A stretch of DNA of 57,046 bases from Propioniciclava sp. (GCF_029977985.1 NZ_JARKOT010000231.1:1-57046); one strand, 5' to 3'. Counted from the stretch's first letter, positions 43,437 to 51,343 are shown. Numbers and translations: made by a program. The notes: generated by a model from the letters alone, not told the origin.

Positions 43437-44351
43437 ATGACCGACGTGACGACCGAGGTGGACGGCCGGACGCTCAAGCTGACCAACCTCGGCAAGGTCC
43501 TCTACCCCTCGGGCTTCACCAAGGGCGAGGTGATCGACTACTACCGGCGGATCGCCCCCGTCATGCTCCCCCACCTGGCCGGCCGGCCGGTGACCCGGAT
43601 CCGGTTCCCGAACGGCACCCAGGCGCCGTCGTTCTTCGAGAAGAACGTGCCCGCCGGCACGCCCGAGTGGGTCACCGTCCACCACGTCGCCGGCAGCCGC
43701 GAGGACATCGACTACCCCCTCGTCGACAGCCTCGCCACCCTCGTGTGGCTTGCCAACCTCGCCGCCCTCGAACTCCACACCCACCAGTGGCGCGCCGCGC
43801 CCGGCGCGTCCGCCACCGAGCTCACCGAGGAACTCCTCGTCGACCAGCTCGTCCTCGACCTCGACCCGGGGCCCGGCGTCGCCATGCCCCTCATCGCCTC
43901 CGCCGCGCTGCTCGTGGCCGGCGCACTCGCCGACGACCGGCTCCTGTGTCACGTGAAGACCTCCGGCAGCAAGGGCCTCCAGCTCTACGCCGCGCTCGAA
44001 CCGACGCCGGCGGGCCGGGTCATCACGTACGCCCGCGCCCTCGGCGCGCGGCTCGCCGCGGCCCATCCCGAGCTGTTCCTCACCGAGATCGCCAAGGCCG
44101 CCCGACCCGGCAAGATCCTCGTCGACGTCAACCAGAACCTCGCCGGCCGCAACACGGTGTGCGCCTACTCCCTGCGCGCCAAGGACGCCCCCACCGTCTC
44201 GACCCCGCTCGCCTGGGACGAGGTCGAGGACGCCGCCGCCGGCGGTTCGCCGCTGCGGTTCGAGGCCGCCGACGTGCTCGACCGGGTGGAGGCCCACGGC
44301 GACCTGTTCGCCCCGCTGCTCACCGGCGCCCGCGGCGTCCTGCCCGCCTGA
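43437..44351 (+). CDS. LigD-type polymerase/primase domain protein
   Basis: The 304-aa protein is a stand-alone archaeo-eukaryotic-primase-like POL domain of the LigD family used in end joining and gap filling (mycobacterial PolD/LigC-associated type). Motifs include KVLYPSGFTKGEVIDYY near the N-terminus, the metal aspartates in LVLDLDPGPG, and HVKTSGSKGLQLYA, where LigD of other bacteria has His for the Gln. No ligase or nuclease domain is attached and no ku gene is in the window. TAGATT lies 7 nt before the ATG (leaderless). Confidence 0.9.
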   Translation: MTDVTTEVDGRTLKLTNLGKVLYPSGFTKGEVIDYYRRIAPVMLPHLAGRPVTRIRFPNGTQAPSFFEKNVPAGTPEWVTVHHVAGSREDIDYPLVDSLATLVWLANLAALELHTHQWRAAPGASATELTEELLVDQLVLDLDPGPGVAMPLIASAALLVAGALADDRLLCHVKTSGSKGLQLYAALEPTPAGRVITYARALGARLAAAHPELFLTEIAKAARPGKILVDVNQNLAGRNTVCAYSLRAKDAPTVSTPLAWDEVEDAAAGGSPLRFEAADVLDRVEAHGDLFAPLLTGARGVLPA

Positions 44352-44441
44352 ATCATTCCTCTGCGGCGTTCGCCCGCGGCGAAGACCAGCCGGCAACGGC
44401 GGCGCCCCGGCTAGGGTGGGCGGCGATCAGAAGGAGGGCCC

Positions 44442-44672
44442 ATGGAGGTCAAGGTCGGTATCCGCAACGTGCAGCGCGAGGTCTCGCTCGAGACGAAGGC
44501 CACGGCGGCCGCCCTGGAGGAGCAACTGGCCGCGGCGATCGCGTCCGGCGGGGTGTTCGCGCTGACCGACGACAAGGGCCGCAAGGTTCTCATCCCGGCC
44601 CAGCAGATCGCCTACGTGGACCTGGGCAGCGAACACACCCGGCCGGTGGGGTTCGGCGCGGTCACCGCCTGA
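44442..44672 (+). CDS. DUF3107 protein
   Basis: The 76-aa protein (MEVKVGIRNVQREVSLETKA) matches DUF3107, a small conserved actinobacterial family of unknown function, encoded near rhlE-type helicases in mycobacteria. AGAAGGAGGG just upstream is an excellent ribosome-binding site, and TAGGGT at about 44412-44417 is a candidate -10. It lies 124 nt before the RNA-helicase reading frame, with a separate TAGACT box at 44677-44682 between them. Confidence 0.9.
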   Translation: MEVKVGIRNVQREVSLETKATAAALEEQLAAAIASGGVFALTDDKGRKVLIPAQQIAYVDLGSEHTRPVGFGAVTA

Positions 44673-44796
44673 CCGGTAGACTGCGTGCGGCGCGTGCACC
44701 CGCGCGCCCCCGCGGCGATGGGCGCGCCCAGTGCGAGCGCCCCGTCCCTGCGGTGTTCCGCCCGGCCTCGCGGCCGGTGAGTAGTGAGGCACCACG

Positions 44797-46350
44797 CTGA
44801 CCATCTCGGACCTGCCCCAGGCAGATACACAGACCACCTTCGACGACCTCGGCGTCCGCACCGAAATCGTCGAATCCCTCGCCCACAAGGGCATCGTTCA
44901 CCCCTTCCCCATCCAGTCCATGGCGATCCCGATCGCGCTGGCGGGCACGGACATGATCGGCCAGGCCCGCACGGGCACGGGCAAGACACTCGCGTTCGGC
45001 GTCAGCCTGCTGCAGCGCATCGCGGTTCCGACCGACGAGGCATATGCCGATCTCGAGCACCCCGGCAAGCCGCAGGCGCTCATCATGACGCCCACGCGCG
45101 AGCTCGCCCTCCAGATCGCCGGCGACCTGGCCGACGCCTCGCAGGTGCGGGCCGCGCGCATCCTCACCGTCTACGGCGGCGTCGGGTACGAGCCGCAGCT
45201 CGACGCGCTGGCGTCTGGCGTCGACGTCGTGGTGGGCACGCCCGGCCGCCTGCTCGACCTGGCCAACCGCCGCTCCCTCGACCTGTCCCACGTACGCGTC
45301 CTCGTGCTCGACGAGGCCGACGAGATGCTCGACCTCGGCTTCCTGCCCGACGTGGAGCGCCTCATCGCCCGGACGCCCTCCGCCCGGCAGACGCTGTTGT
45401 TCTCCGCGACCATGCCCTCGGCCATCGCCGGCCTGGCCCGCATGCACATGAGCCAGCCGGTCAACATCCGCGCCGAGGCGCACGACGCCCAGGCCACCGT
45501 GCCGGACACCACCCAGTTCGTCTACCAGGCGCACGACCTCGACAAGCCCGAGATCGTCAGCAAGATCCTCCAGGCCGACCACGCCGGCAAGGTGATGATC
45601 TTCACCCGCACCAAGCGCGCTGCCCAGCGGCTCGCCGACGACCTCGAGGAGCGCGGCTTCGCCGCCACCTCCATCCATGGCGACCTGTCGCAGGTGATGC
45701 GCGAGAAGGCGCTCGCCCGCTTCCGCGAGGACCGCGTCAAGGTGCTCGTCGCCACCGACGTGGCCGCCCGCGGCATCGACGTCGCCGACATCACCCACGT
45801 CATCAACTACGAGTGCCCCGACGACGACAAGACCTACGTGCACCGCATCGGACGCACGGGCCGCGCGGGCGCCAAGGGCGTCGCCGTCACCCTCGTCGAC
45901 TGGGCCGACGTCACGCGCTGGAAGGTCATCAACAAGGCCCTCGACCTCGACTTCCCCGAGCCGCCCGAGACCTACTCGACCTCCGAGCACCTGTTCGCCG
46001 ACCTCCACATCCCGGCCGGCACCAAGGGTCGCCTCCGCGAGCCGCGTCCGCGCGAGGAAGCCGCCCCCCGTGAGCGCAAGCCCCGCGAGGAGCGCCCCAA
46101 GCGCGACCGGAACCGCCGTCGCCTCCGCAACGGCCAGCCCGTCGAGGGGTCGGACGCCGCCGGTGCGGCCCCGGCGCCTGTCGAGAATGCGGCGCGCGCG
46201 GAGGCTGCTGAGGCGTCCCCCGGGTCCGAGCAGGACGGGGCGCCTCGCCGGCGGCGTCGCCGCGGTGGCCGCGGACGCGGCCGTGGCCAGGGCGAAAGCC
46301 AGGGCCAGGGCGAGCAGCAGGCGGCCCAGGGCGAGGTCAGCGGAAGCTGA
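44797..46350 (+). CDS. DEAD-box RNA helicase (RhlE-type) with apparent CTG start
   Basis: The 517-aa helicase has the Q-motif FDDLG ... PFPIQ, Walker A ARTGTGKT, PTRELA, DEAD in VLDEADEML, SAT in FSATMPS, and HRIGRTGRAG. It ends in an Arg/Gly/Gln-rich tail (GRGRGQGESQGQGEQQ). The first in-frame ATG (44920) falls inside the Q-motif region and would delete it. Between the in-frame TGA at 44785 and that ATG there is no ATG, GTG or TTG. CTG at 44797 has GAGG 7 nt upstream and is the best start. A frameshift or sequence error is the alternative. The last 14 nt overlap the convergent gene. Confidence 0.85.
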   Translation: MTISDLPQADTQTTFDDLGVRTEIVESLAHKGIVHPFPIQSMAIPIALAGTDMIGQARTGTGKTLAFGVSLLQRIAVPTDEAYADLEHPGKPQALIMTPTRELALQIAGDLADASQVRAARILTVYGGVGYEPQLDALASGVDVVVGTPGRLLDLANRRSLDLSHVRVLVLDEADEMLDLGFLPDVERLIARTPSARQTLLFSATMPSAIAGLARMHMSQPVNIRAEAHDAQATVPDTTQFVYQAHDLDKPEIVSKILQADHAGKVMIFTRTKRAAQRLADDLEERGFAATSIHGDLSQVMREKALARFREDRVKVLVATDVAARGIDVADITHVINYECPDDDKTYVHRIGRTGRAGAKGVAVTLVDWADVTRWKVINKALDLDFPEPPETYSTSEHLFADLHIPAGTKGRLREPRPREEAAPRERKPREERPKRDRNRRRLRNGQPVEGSDAAGAAPAPVENAARAEAAEASPGSEQDGAPRRRRRRGGRGRGRGQGESQGQGEQQAAQGEVSGS

Positions 46351-47155
46351 CGATGCCCTCGCCGCGGTTGACGCGGAACCCGGTGCCGTCGCTGCGGACC
46401 ATCCAGACACCCTGCTCGGTCGACGTCATCGTGTAGTCACCGACCGTCAGACTTGACCCGTACGGCAACGGCCGGGCGGCCGTCGAAGGCCGGAAAATGC
46501 CCTCGGACGTGCAGGTGACGCTGAGGGCACCGGCGGCGTCCCACGTGGCGAGGGGTTGGGCGAAGTCGGGATTGGCACCGCAGTCGACCTGCGCGACCGG
46601 GTAGTTGGCCTGACAGCCCGCCTGGATGCCGCCCAGGGCATCGGTGAAGATCCCGCACGCGATGTTGCCCGACGGCGCGACGGCGTAGTAGTGGCCGGCA
46701 CCCATCGACTCGTCGAGATAATCGGCGGCGTTCACGAGCGTCCCCGTGGGCGGCGTCAGGGTGCCCGTGGCGGCGCTCGGCGACGGCGTCGCCGTGGAGG
46801 CCGCCGTGGGGCTCGTCGACTGAACCGGCGACGGCTCGCTCGTCGGCGAGGCGGTGGCCGACGCGCTGGCCAGCGGGTTCGGTCCGGGGACGGCCTGTCG
46901 GTCGCGCTGCCAGGCGTCGAGCGTCACGATCGTCGCGACGCCGAGCGCGATCGCCAGGACCGCGGCGACACTGAGGAAGACGATGCGCCGGAGCCGTTCG
47001 CGACGACCCCGCGCGATCACGTCCGCGATGGCTGCGTCCGTGAGTTCGGGCATGGGTGCCTGCCGCATCTGGCGGGCGAAGTCCCCCCAGGCCGCGTCGC
47101 CGGTCGCCTCATCGCGGAAGAGGGAACGGCCGAACTCGTCGTCGAAGTCACCCAT
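46337..47155 (-). CDS. Single-span membrane protein coupled to an ECF sigma factor
   Basis: The 272-aa protein has a cytoplasmic N-terminus of about 57 residues, one helix (about 58-80, FLSVAAVLAIALGVATIVTL), a Ser/Thr/Pro/Ala stalk, and an extracytoplasmic domain with four or more cysteines and a SGNIACGI motif seen in exported actinobacterial proteins. It overlaps the sigma-factor gene by 8 nt, so it may act as its membrane regulator, although no anti-sigma fold is evident. Start ATG at 47153-47155. The tail overlaps the end of the convergent RNA helicase by 14 nt. Confidence 0.75.
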   Translation of the reverse strand: MGDFDDEFGRSLFRDEATGDAAWGDFARQMRQAPMPELTDAAIADVIARGRRERLRRIVFLSVAAVLAIALGVATIVTLDAWQRDRQAVPGPNPLASASATASPTSEPSPVQSTSPTAASTATPSPSAATGTLTPPTGTLVNAADYLDESMGAGHYYAVAPSGNIACGIFTDALGGIQAGCQANYPVAQVDCGANPDFAQPLATWDAAGALSVTCTSEGIFRPSTAARPLPYGSSLTVGDYTMTSTEQGVWMVRSDGTGFRVNRGEGIVSFR

Positions 47156-47681
47156 GGTGTCCCCCAGGGGTCGCGTAGCCCGGAGCCGCCCGCATCTTCG
47201 CCAACGCGCGGCTGCAGGTGGATTTGATGGTGCCCACACTCACGCCCATTTCCTCAGCCGCCTGGATCTCCGACAGATCGAAGTAGTACCTCAAGACCAC
47301 GATGGCCCGCTCCCGCGCGTTCAGGACGCGCAGGCGCCCGACGATGTCCGCGCGGTCGTCGACCGCCCCGATATCCCGGGCCGACGCCGGCGCCTCCGCC
47401 CACGCCCGGTCGCCGTCCAGATCCATGGCCACCGGTTCGTGCTTGCGGCGGCGGAACTGGTCGGTCGCCAGGTTGACCATGATGCGCCGGATGTAGGCCA
47501 CTGCCGTGGCCGGCTCGATCGACCCCCAGCGCACGTAGGCGCGCACGAGCGCCTCCTGGACGAGGTCCTCCCCCGCCGTGCGGCTGCCCGCGATGAGCAC
47601 CGCGGAGCGCATGAGCGTGGCACGGGCCTCGCGCACGAAGTCCGTGAACTCCTCGTCCCGTGTTCGGGTCGCCACGGTCAC
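47148..47681 (-). CDS. SigE-family ECF sigma factor
   Basis: The 177-aa sigma factor has region 2 (LMRSAVLIAGSRTAGEDLVQEALVRAY and AYIRRIMVNLATDQFRRRK) and region 4 (LNARERAIVVLRYYFDLSEI, GVSVGTIKSTCSRALAKMR) of the actinobacterial SigE-like ECF group. Start GTG at 47679-47681 (MTVATRTRDEEF); a GTG six bases later is possible. A candidate ECF promoter at 47689-47714 would place the transcript start at the start codon, suggesting autoregulation. The overlapping downstream membrane protein is the likely partner. Confidence 0.88.
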   Translation of the reverse strand: MTVATRTRDEEFTDFVREARATLMRSAVLIAGSRTAGEDLVQEALVRAYVRWGSIEPATAVAYIRRIMVNLATDQFRRRKHEPVAMDLDGDRAWAEAPASARDIGAVDDRADIVGRLRVLNARERAIVVLRYYFDLSEIQAAEEMGVSVGTIKSTCSRALAKMRAAPGYATPGGHHG

Positions 47682-47688
47682 ACTCTGT

Positions 47689-47714
47689 CCTACGAACAGC
47701 AGGGCGGCGAGGTT
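47689..47714 (-). promoter_or_regulatory. Candidate autoregulated ECF promoter
   Basis: On the minus strand AACC (47714-47711) is followed after 16 nt by CGTAGG (47694-47689), close to the ECF pattern GGAACC-N16/17-CGT. The start site would fall at or just before the GTG at 47681. Confidence 0.45.
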
Positions 47715-47740
47715 GACACTCTGGACGCCGTCGCCCCCGG

Positions 47741-48121
47741 TCAGTGCGCGGTGAACAGACAGAACGGGTGGCCATGGGGGTCGAGCAGCACCCGGACGTC
47801 GGTTTGGGGCTGGTGGGGGTGCGTCGTGGCGCCGCAGTGGTGGGCCCACCGTTCGGCGGCGTCCAGGTCGTCGACCCACACGTCCAGGTGCGCCTGCGGC
47901 TGCTGCGCGCCGGGCACCGAGGGCCACGTGGGCGGGGTGTGGAGCTCGTCGAGCTCGAAGTTGAGAGTCATGCGGAGGCGTCCGGGTTCGGGCCGCAGTT
48001 GGGCCCAGCCCGGTTCGGACGCCGCCACCGCGACACCCAGCAGTCGTGCGTAGAACGCGGCCAACTCGGGGGGCCGCGGCGACGAGATCGACACCGATGT
48101 GGCCTCGAGGCGCGGTCTCAC
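47741..48121 (-). CDS. VOC-superfamily (glyoxalase-like) protein
   Basis: The 126-aa protein has the two beta-alpha-beta-beta-beta modules of the VOC fold, with ISSPRPPELAAFYARLLG, WAQLRPEPG and the closing VRVLLDPHGHPFCLF. Relatives include glyoxalases and bleomycin-binding proteins; the substrate is unknown. Start GTG at 48119-48121, overlapping the stop of the small upstream ORF by 4 nt. It is transcribed toward the ECF sigma gene. Confidence 0.85.
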   Translation of the reverse strand: MRPRLEATSVSISSPRPPELAAFYARLLGVAVAASEPGWAQLRPEPGRLRMTLNFELDELHTPPTWPSVPGAQQPQAHLDVWVDDLDAAERWAHHCGATTHPHQPQTDVRVLLDPHGHPFCLFTAH

Positions 48122-48252
48122 TGGCCCGTGCTCCCATCGATCGTAGCTCGCAGGACGCCGAGGAACCCGAGCGTCGCATCAGCCTCTCCGGCCGTGGCGG
48201 GCGGCTCGGGGCGGTCGTCGACGGTTGCGGGAGCAGGTTCCGAGGTCGGCAC
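48118..48252 (-). CDS. Possible 44-aa protein coupled to the VOC gene
   Basis: This small reading frame starts at GTG 48250-48252 (MPTSEPAPATVDDRPEPPAT) and ends ATIDGSTGQ, with its TGA overlapping the VOC-protein GTG. A TAGAGT box (48259-48264 on the minus strand) lies exactly 6 nt upstream, the leaderless spacing seen at other genes here, and third positions are mostly G or C. No homologue is recognised. It could be a short coupling ORF or a real small protein. Confidence 0.45.
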   Translation of the reverse strand: MPTSEPAPATVDDRPEPPATAGEADATLGFLGVLRATIDGSTGQ

Positions 48253-48293
48253 CGGACCACTCTAGGCGACGGAAACTGGAGGCGACGGACGCC

Positions 48294-49151
48294 TCAGAAC
48301 CGGTCGGGTTCCTCGGCGTTGAAGACGAGATCGCGCCGGCCGGGGACGGTCACGACGAGGCGGTCGAAGCCCCCGGCGGTCGCCCCCTCGACCACCGAGG
48401 CGTGCTCGCCGAACAGCAACCCGACCTGCGTGGGTGCGTACGCGGAACGGCGTCGGGTCTGCCGGATCCAGCGGCGTCCGTGAGTGACGAGCGCCAGGTC
48501 GACACCGTCGCGGACGAGCATCTCCACGCCCTCCCCCGCCGCGTTCGTGCCGTAATCGAGCCGAATCGTGTCCACGAGCCCCGGGAAACCGTAGGCGACG
48601 CGTTCGCGCACCAGCGGCGTCCGGCCCGCAACCTCCCTCGCCGAGGCGGACGCCCGATCGGCCTCGGCCTCGACGGCACGCCAGTGGTCGGCGCCCGCCA
48701 CCACCTCGCGGAAGCCGGGCGTCACCGGCGCCCGTTCGCGGAGGGCGGCGACGACCAGGGCGGTCTCGTCCTCGGCGAACCCCGTGAAAGCATCCTGATC
48801 GACCAGCCCGCCGCCGTCGGCGCGCACAGCGACCACCGCGGCGTCCCGCCCGTCGACGCGCCCGGTTCCCAGGGCGAGCACCTCGGACCAGCGTCGGCGG
48901 CGTCCGAGAAGGGTTCGGTAGCCGTCGGCGCCGAGGCGCAGCAACCCCGACGACACCGACTCCAAAGCCAGCACCACCGCCATCGCGAAGAACGTGAGCA
49001 GGATGACGAACAACACCACCGAAGGCACGCTCGGCGCGCGCACCGCGTCGGCGAGGGCCAGCGTCGCGGCGTAGCCGAACAGGAGCACCGCGACAGCTCC
49101 CCAGAACCCGCGGACGCCGACCCTGCGGCTCACGAGCCAGCGCGCAGGCAT
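48294..49151 (-). CDS. Two-helix membrane protein of unknown function
   Basis: The 285-aa protein has two N-terminal helices (about 15-34 and 43-65) followed by a soluble domain of about 220 residues rich in Arg, Ala and Val. The layout, two helices then a PH-like soluble part (TLLGRRRRWSEVLALGTGRVDG), recalls bacterial PH-domain membrane proteins, but I cannot confirm the family. The ATG at 49149-49151 shares one base with the trpS stop (TGATG), so it is probably the second gene of the trpS unit. Confidence 0.75.
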   Translation of the reverse strand: MPARWLVSRRVGVRGFWGAVAVLLFGYAATLALADAVRAPSVPSVVLFVILLTFFAMAVVLALESVSSGLLRLGADGYRTLLGRRRRWSEVLALGTGRVDGRDAAVVAVRADGGGLVDQDAFTGFAEDETALVVAALRERAPVTPGFREVVAGADHWRAVEAEADRASASAREVAGRTPLVRERVAYGFPGLVDTIRLDYGTNAAGEGVEMLVRDGVDLALVTHGRRWIRQTRRRSAYAPTQVGLLFGEHASVVEGATAGGFDRLVVTVPGRRDLVFNAEEPDRF

Positions 49152-50275
49152 CAGTAGGCCATTCCCATCGCCTGGCGCACCTCGGCCAACGTCGCGTCGG
49201 CGACCTCGTTGGCGCGGGCGTTGCCCTGCCGGAGGACGTCCAGAATGTGGCCGGGATCGGATTCCAGGTCGGCCCGCCGCGCCCGGATCGGCGCGAAGAA
49301 CTCGTTCAGCGCCTCGATGAGGTACTTCTTGAGACCACCCCCGCCACCGTTGCCGATCTCGTCGGCGATGGCGACCGGATCGCGCCCCGAAGCGAGGCCC
49401 GCGAGGGTCAGCAGGTTGGACACCTCCGGCCGGTTCACCGGGTCGTAGGTGATGAACCTGTCGGAGTCGGTGACGGCCTTCTTGAGGATCTTCGCGGTCT
49501 CGTCCGCGCTCATGCGCAACTCGATCGTGTTGCCCTTGCTCTTGCTCATCTTCGTGCCGTCGGTGCCGAGGATCAGCGACCCCGACGACAGCAGCGCCTC
49601 CGCCTGCGGGAAGACGGGGGTGGCCGGATCGACGCGACCGTAGCGCTCGTCGAACCGGCGCGCGACGACGCGGGTCTGCTCGAGGTGCGGAAGCTGGTCT
49701 TTGCCGACGGGCACCAGGTTCGCCTTGCAGAACAGGATGTCGGCGGCCTGGTGCACGGGGTAGGTGAGCAGGAGCCCGGACATGGGGCGTCCGCCCGTCG
49801 CCTCGTGCTCGGCCTTGACGGTGGGGTTGCGGTAGAGCTCCGAATCGGAGACGAGCGACAGGAACGGCAGCATGAGCTGGTTGAGCGCCGGCACCTGGCT
49901 GTGAGCGAAGATCGTGGTCTTCGCCGGGTCGATGCCGAGGGCGAGGTAGTCGGTGACGAGCGAGGTGACGCGCTCGTGGATCGGCCCGGTGCCGTCCCGG
50001 TCGGCGATCACCTGGTAGTCGGCGACGAGCACGAAGGTCTCGACGCCGGCGTCCTGGAGCCGGACACGGTTCATCAGCGAGCCGAAATAGTGGCCGATGT
50101 GCAGGTGGCCGGTGGGGCGGTCGCCCGTGAGCATCCGGAAGCCGGACGGGTCTCGCGCGATCTGCTCCTCGATGGCGCGGCTGCGCTCTTCGGAGCGGCG
50201 CAGCGAGGCGTCCGACGTGGAGGAGGCGAGGGCGTCCTCGGTGGCCTCGGTCGTGTCGGTGACCTGGTCGGTCAT
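49151..50275 (-). CDS. trpS: Tryptophanyl-tRNA synthetase
   Basis: TrpS charges tRNA-Trp. The 374-aa class I synthetase has the HIGH motif (residues 59-62, HLHIGHYFGS) and KMSKS (242-246), with a longer N-terminal extension (about 40 residues) than typical bacterial TrpRS. It resembles the more divergent, longer TrpRS class; in Streptomyces an auxiliary antibiotic-resistant TrpRS of related type is controlled by ribosome-mediated attenuation. Upstream lies a leader peptide with tandem Trp codons and alternative hairpins, so tryptophan limitation should raise expression. AAGGAG precedes the ATG at 50273-50275. Confidence 0.93.
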   Translation of the reverse strand: MTDQVTDTTEATEDALASSTSDASLRRSEERSRAIEEQIARDPSGFRMLTGDRPTGHLHIGHYFGSLMNRVRLQDAGVETFVLVADYQVIADRDGTGPIHERVTSLVTDYLALGIDPAKTTIFAHSQVPALNQLMLPFLSLVSDSELYRNPTVKAEHEATGGRPMSGLLLTYPVHQAADILFCKANLVPVGKDQLPHLEQTRVVARRFDERYGRVDPATPVFPQAEALLSSGSLILGTDGTKMSKSKGNTIELRMSADETAKILKKAVTDSDRFITYDPVNRPEVSNLLTLAGLASGRDPVAIADEIGNGGGGGLKKYLIEALNEFFAPIRARRADLESDPGHILDVLRQGNARANEVADATLAEVRQAMGMAY

Positions 50276-50315
50276 GGGGTTACTCCTTGTCAGTGAGGTC
50301 CCGCAAGCATGCGAA

Positions 50316-50338
50316 ACGGCCGCCCGCGGGACGGCCGT
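50316..50338 (-). terminator. Attenuator terminator hairpin of trpS
   Basis: On the minus strand ACGGCCG (50338-50332) and CGGCCGT (50322-50316) form the stem, with CCCGCGGG able to pair within the loop, followed by TT. It lies 28 nt after the leader stop and about 40 nt before the trpS ATG. Confidence 0.65.
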
Positions 50339-50365
50339 CGTGCAGGGTGGATCAGCAGGCCGTCG

Positions 50366-50395
50366 TCACGGCCGCCACCACCCCCTGCTCTGCAT
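50366..50395 (-). CDS. trpL: trp leader peptide MQSRGWWRP
   Basis: ATG at 50393-50395 opens a nine-codon reading frame, MQSRGWWRP, ending TGA at 50366-50368, with two adjacent TGG codons (50375-50380). TAGGGT (50403-50408 on the minus strand) lies 7 nt before the ATG, so the leader mRNA probably starts at the start codon. Stalling at the Trp codons would let the downstream antiterminator form. Confidence 0.8.
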   Translation of the reverse strand: MQSRGWWRP

Positions 50396-50430
50396 GGGAC
50401 TCACCCTACCCCCAGACCGGACGCCGCCGG

Positions 50431-51279
50431 TCACGGCTGGCCGCCGCGAGACCGGATGCGGCGGACGATCTCGGCGTGGACGTCGGCGTGCGTCGAGTGG
50501 GCGCCGAGCGGATTCCGGGTCTTGCCGAGTCCGTGGTAGTCGCTCGAACCGGTCGTGAGGAGACCGAGGGATTCAGCGAAGGCGCGCAGCGCGGCGCGGG
50601 TGTCGTCGTCGTGGTCGGGGTGGTCGACCTCGACCCCGTCGAGCCGGTGCTCGAAGACCAGTTCGGTGAGATACGCCTCGGGCAGGTCCTCGCGCCGGCC
50701 GCGTCCCCACGGGTGGGCGAGCACGACCACCCCATGAGCGCCGTGCACGAGGTCGATGGCGGTCGTGAGCGGCGTGCTGTAGCGGTCGACGTAGCCGAGC
50801 CCCCCATCGTGGAGGTAGCCGGCGAAGGCCTCGTCGCGGGTGGCGACGTAGCCCTTGGCGACCATCGCGTCGGCGACGTGGGGGCGTCCGAGGGAGGCAC
50901 CCCCCGCTTGCGCCAGGACGTCCTCGACCGTGAGCGGCAGCCCGAGCGTGGACAGCTTGGCGACCATGGCGGGCACCCGGTCGGAGCGGCCGACGCGCAC
51001 GCGGGCAAGCTCATCGAGAAGCGCATGGTCGTGCGGATCGCACCCGTAGCCGAGGAGGTGGACGGAGTTGCCGTTCAGCTGCGTCGACATCTCGACGCCG
51101 GCCAGGACGTCGATGCCGGCGCGCTCTGCGGCCAGTTTGGCTTCACGGATCCCGTCGAAGGTGTCGTGGTCGGTGAGCGCGATGACGTCCAGCCCGGCTT
51201 CGGCCGCCTTGCGTACCAGCTGGGTGGGCGTGTCCGTGCCGTCGGAGACCAGCGAGTGCGTGTGGAGGTCGATGCGCAT
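50431..51279 (-). CDS. PHP-domain phosphoesterase
   Basis: The 282-aa protein begins MRIDLHTHSLVSDGTDTP and carries the PHP metal motifs: DLHTHS, ALTDHDTFDG, GVEMST, VVLAHPWGRG, and the C-terminal TTGSSDYHG. This is the stand-alone PHP/TrpH-type phosphoesterase family, whose members hydrolyse nucleoside 3',5'-bisphosphate or 5'-3' degrade short RNA and DNA. The ATG at 51277-51279 is chosen because the first PHP motif starts at residue 3. It lies upstream of the trpS leader on the same strand. Confidence 0.9.
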   Translation of the reverse strand: MRIDLHTHSLVSDGTDTPTQLVRKAAEAGLDVIALTDHDTFDGIREAKLAAERAGIDVLAGVEMSTQLNGNSVHLLGYGCDPHDHALLDELARVRVGRSDRVPAMVAKLSTLGLPLTVEDVLAQAGGASLGRPHVADAMVAKGYVATRDEAFAGYLHDGGLGYVDRYSTPLTTAIDLVHGAHGVVVLAHPWGRGRREDLPEAYLTELVFEHRLDGVEVDHPDHDDDTRAALRAFAESLGLLTTGSSDYHGLGKTRNPLGAHSTHADVHAEIVRRIRSRGGQP

Positions 51280-51343
51280 GGTTCCAGTCAACCATCCCCA
51301 CGCCCCGTCCCAGCTCCGCCCACGGCGTCCCCCAATCACCCGC

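Larger units (their letters stand above)
50299..50395 (-). promoter_or_regulatory. Ribosome-mediated transcription attenuator of trpS
   Basis: Downstream of the leader peptide, ACGGCC/GGCCGT-type segments repeat several times and can pair in competing ways: GGCCGT within the leader end with ACGGCC just after it, or the pair forming the terminator at 50316-50338. GTCCCGC (about 50325-50331) can alternatively pair with GCGGGAC (about 50299-50305). With the Trp-Trp leader this is a classic attenuator layout. Confidence 0.75.

Noticed and set aside
40374..44351. Plus-strand 1325-codon frame
   Set aside because: Its first 1000 codons are antisense to adnA with no domain sequence; only the part from 43437 is a real gene (LigD-type polymerase).
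44685..44780. 31-codon upstream frame before the RNA helicase
   Set aside because: It starts at or before the predicted transcript start, is almost wholly GC-rich low-complexity sequence, and lacks a ribosome-binding site.
50276..50430. T-box riboswitch upstream of trpS
   Set aside because: No T-box sequence or specifier loop is seen; the Trp-Trp leader peptide explains the region better.
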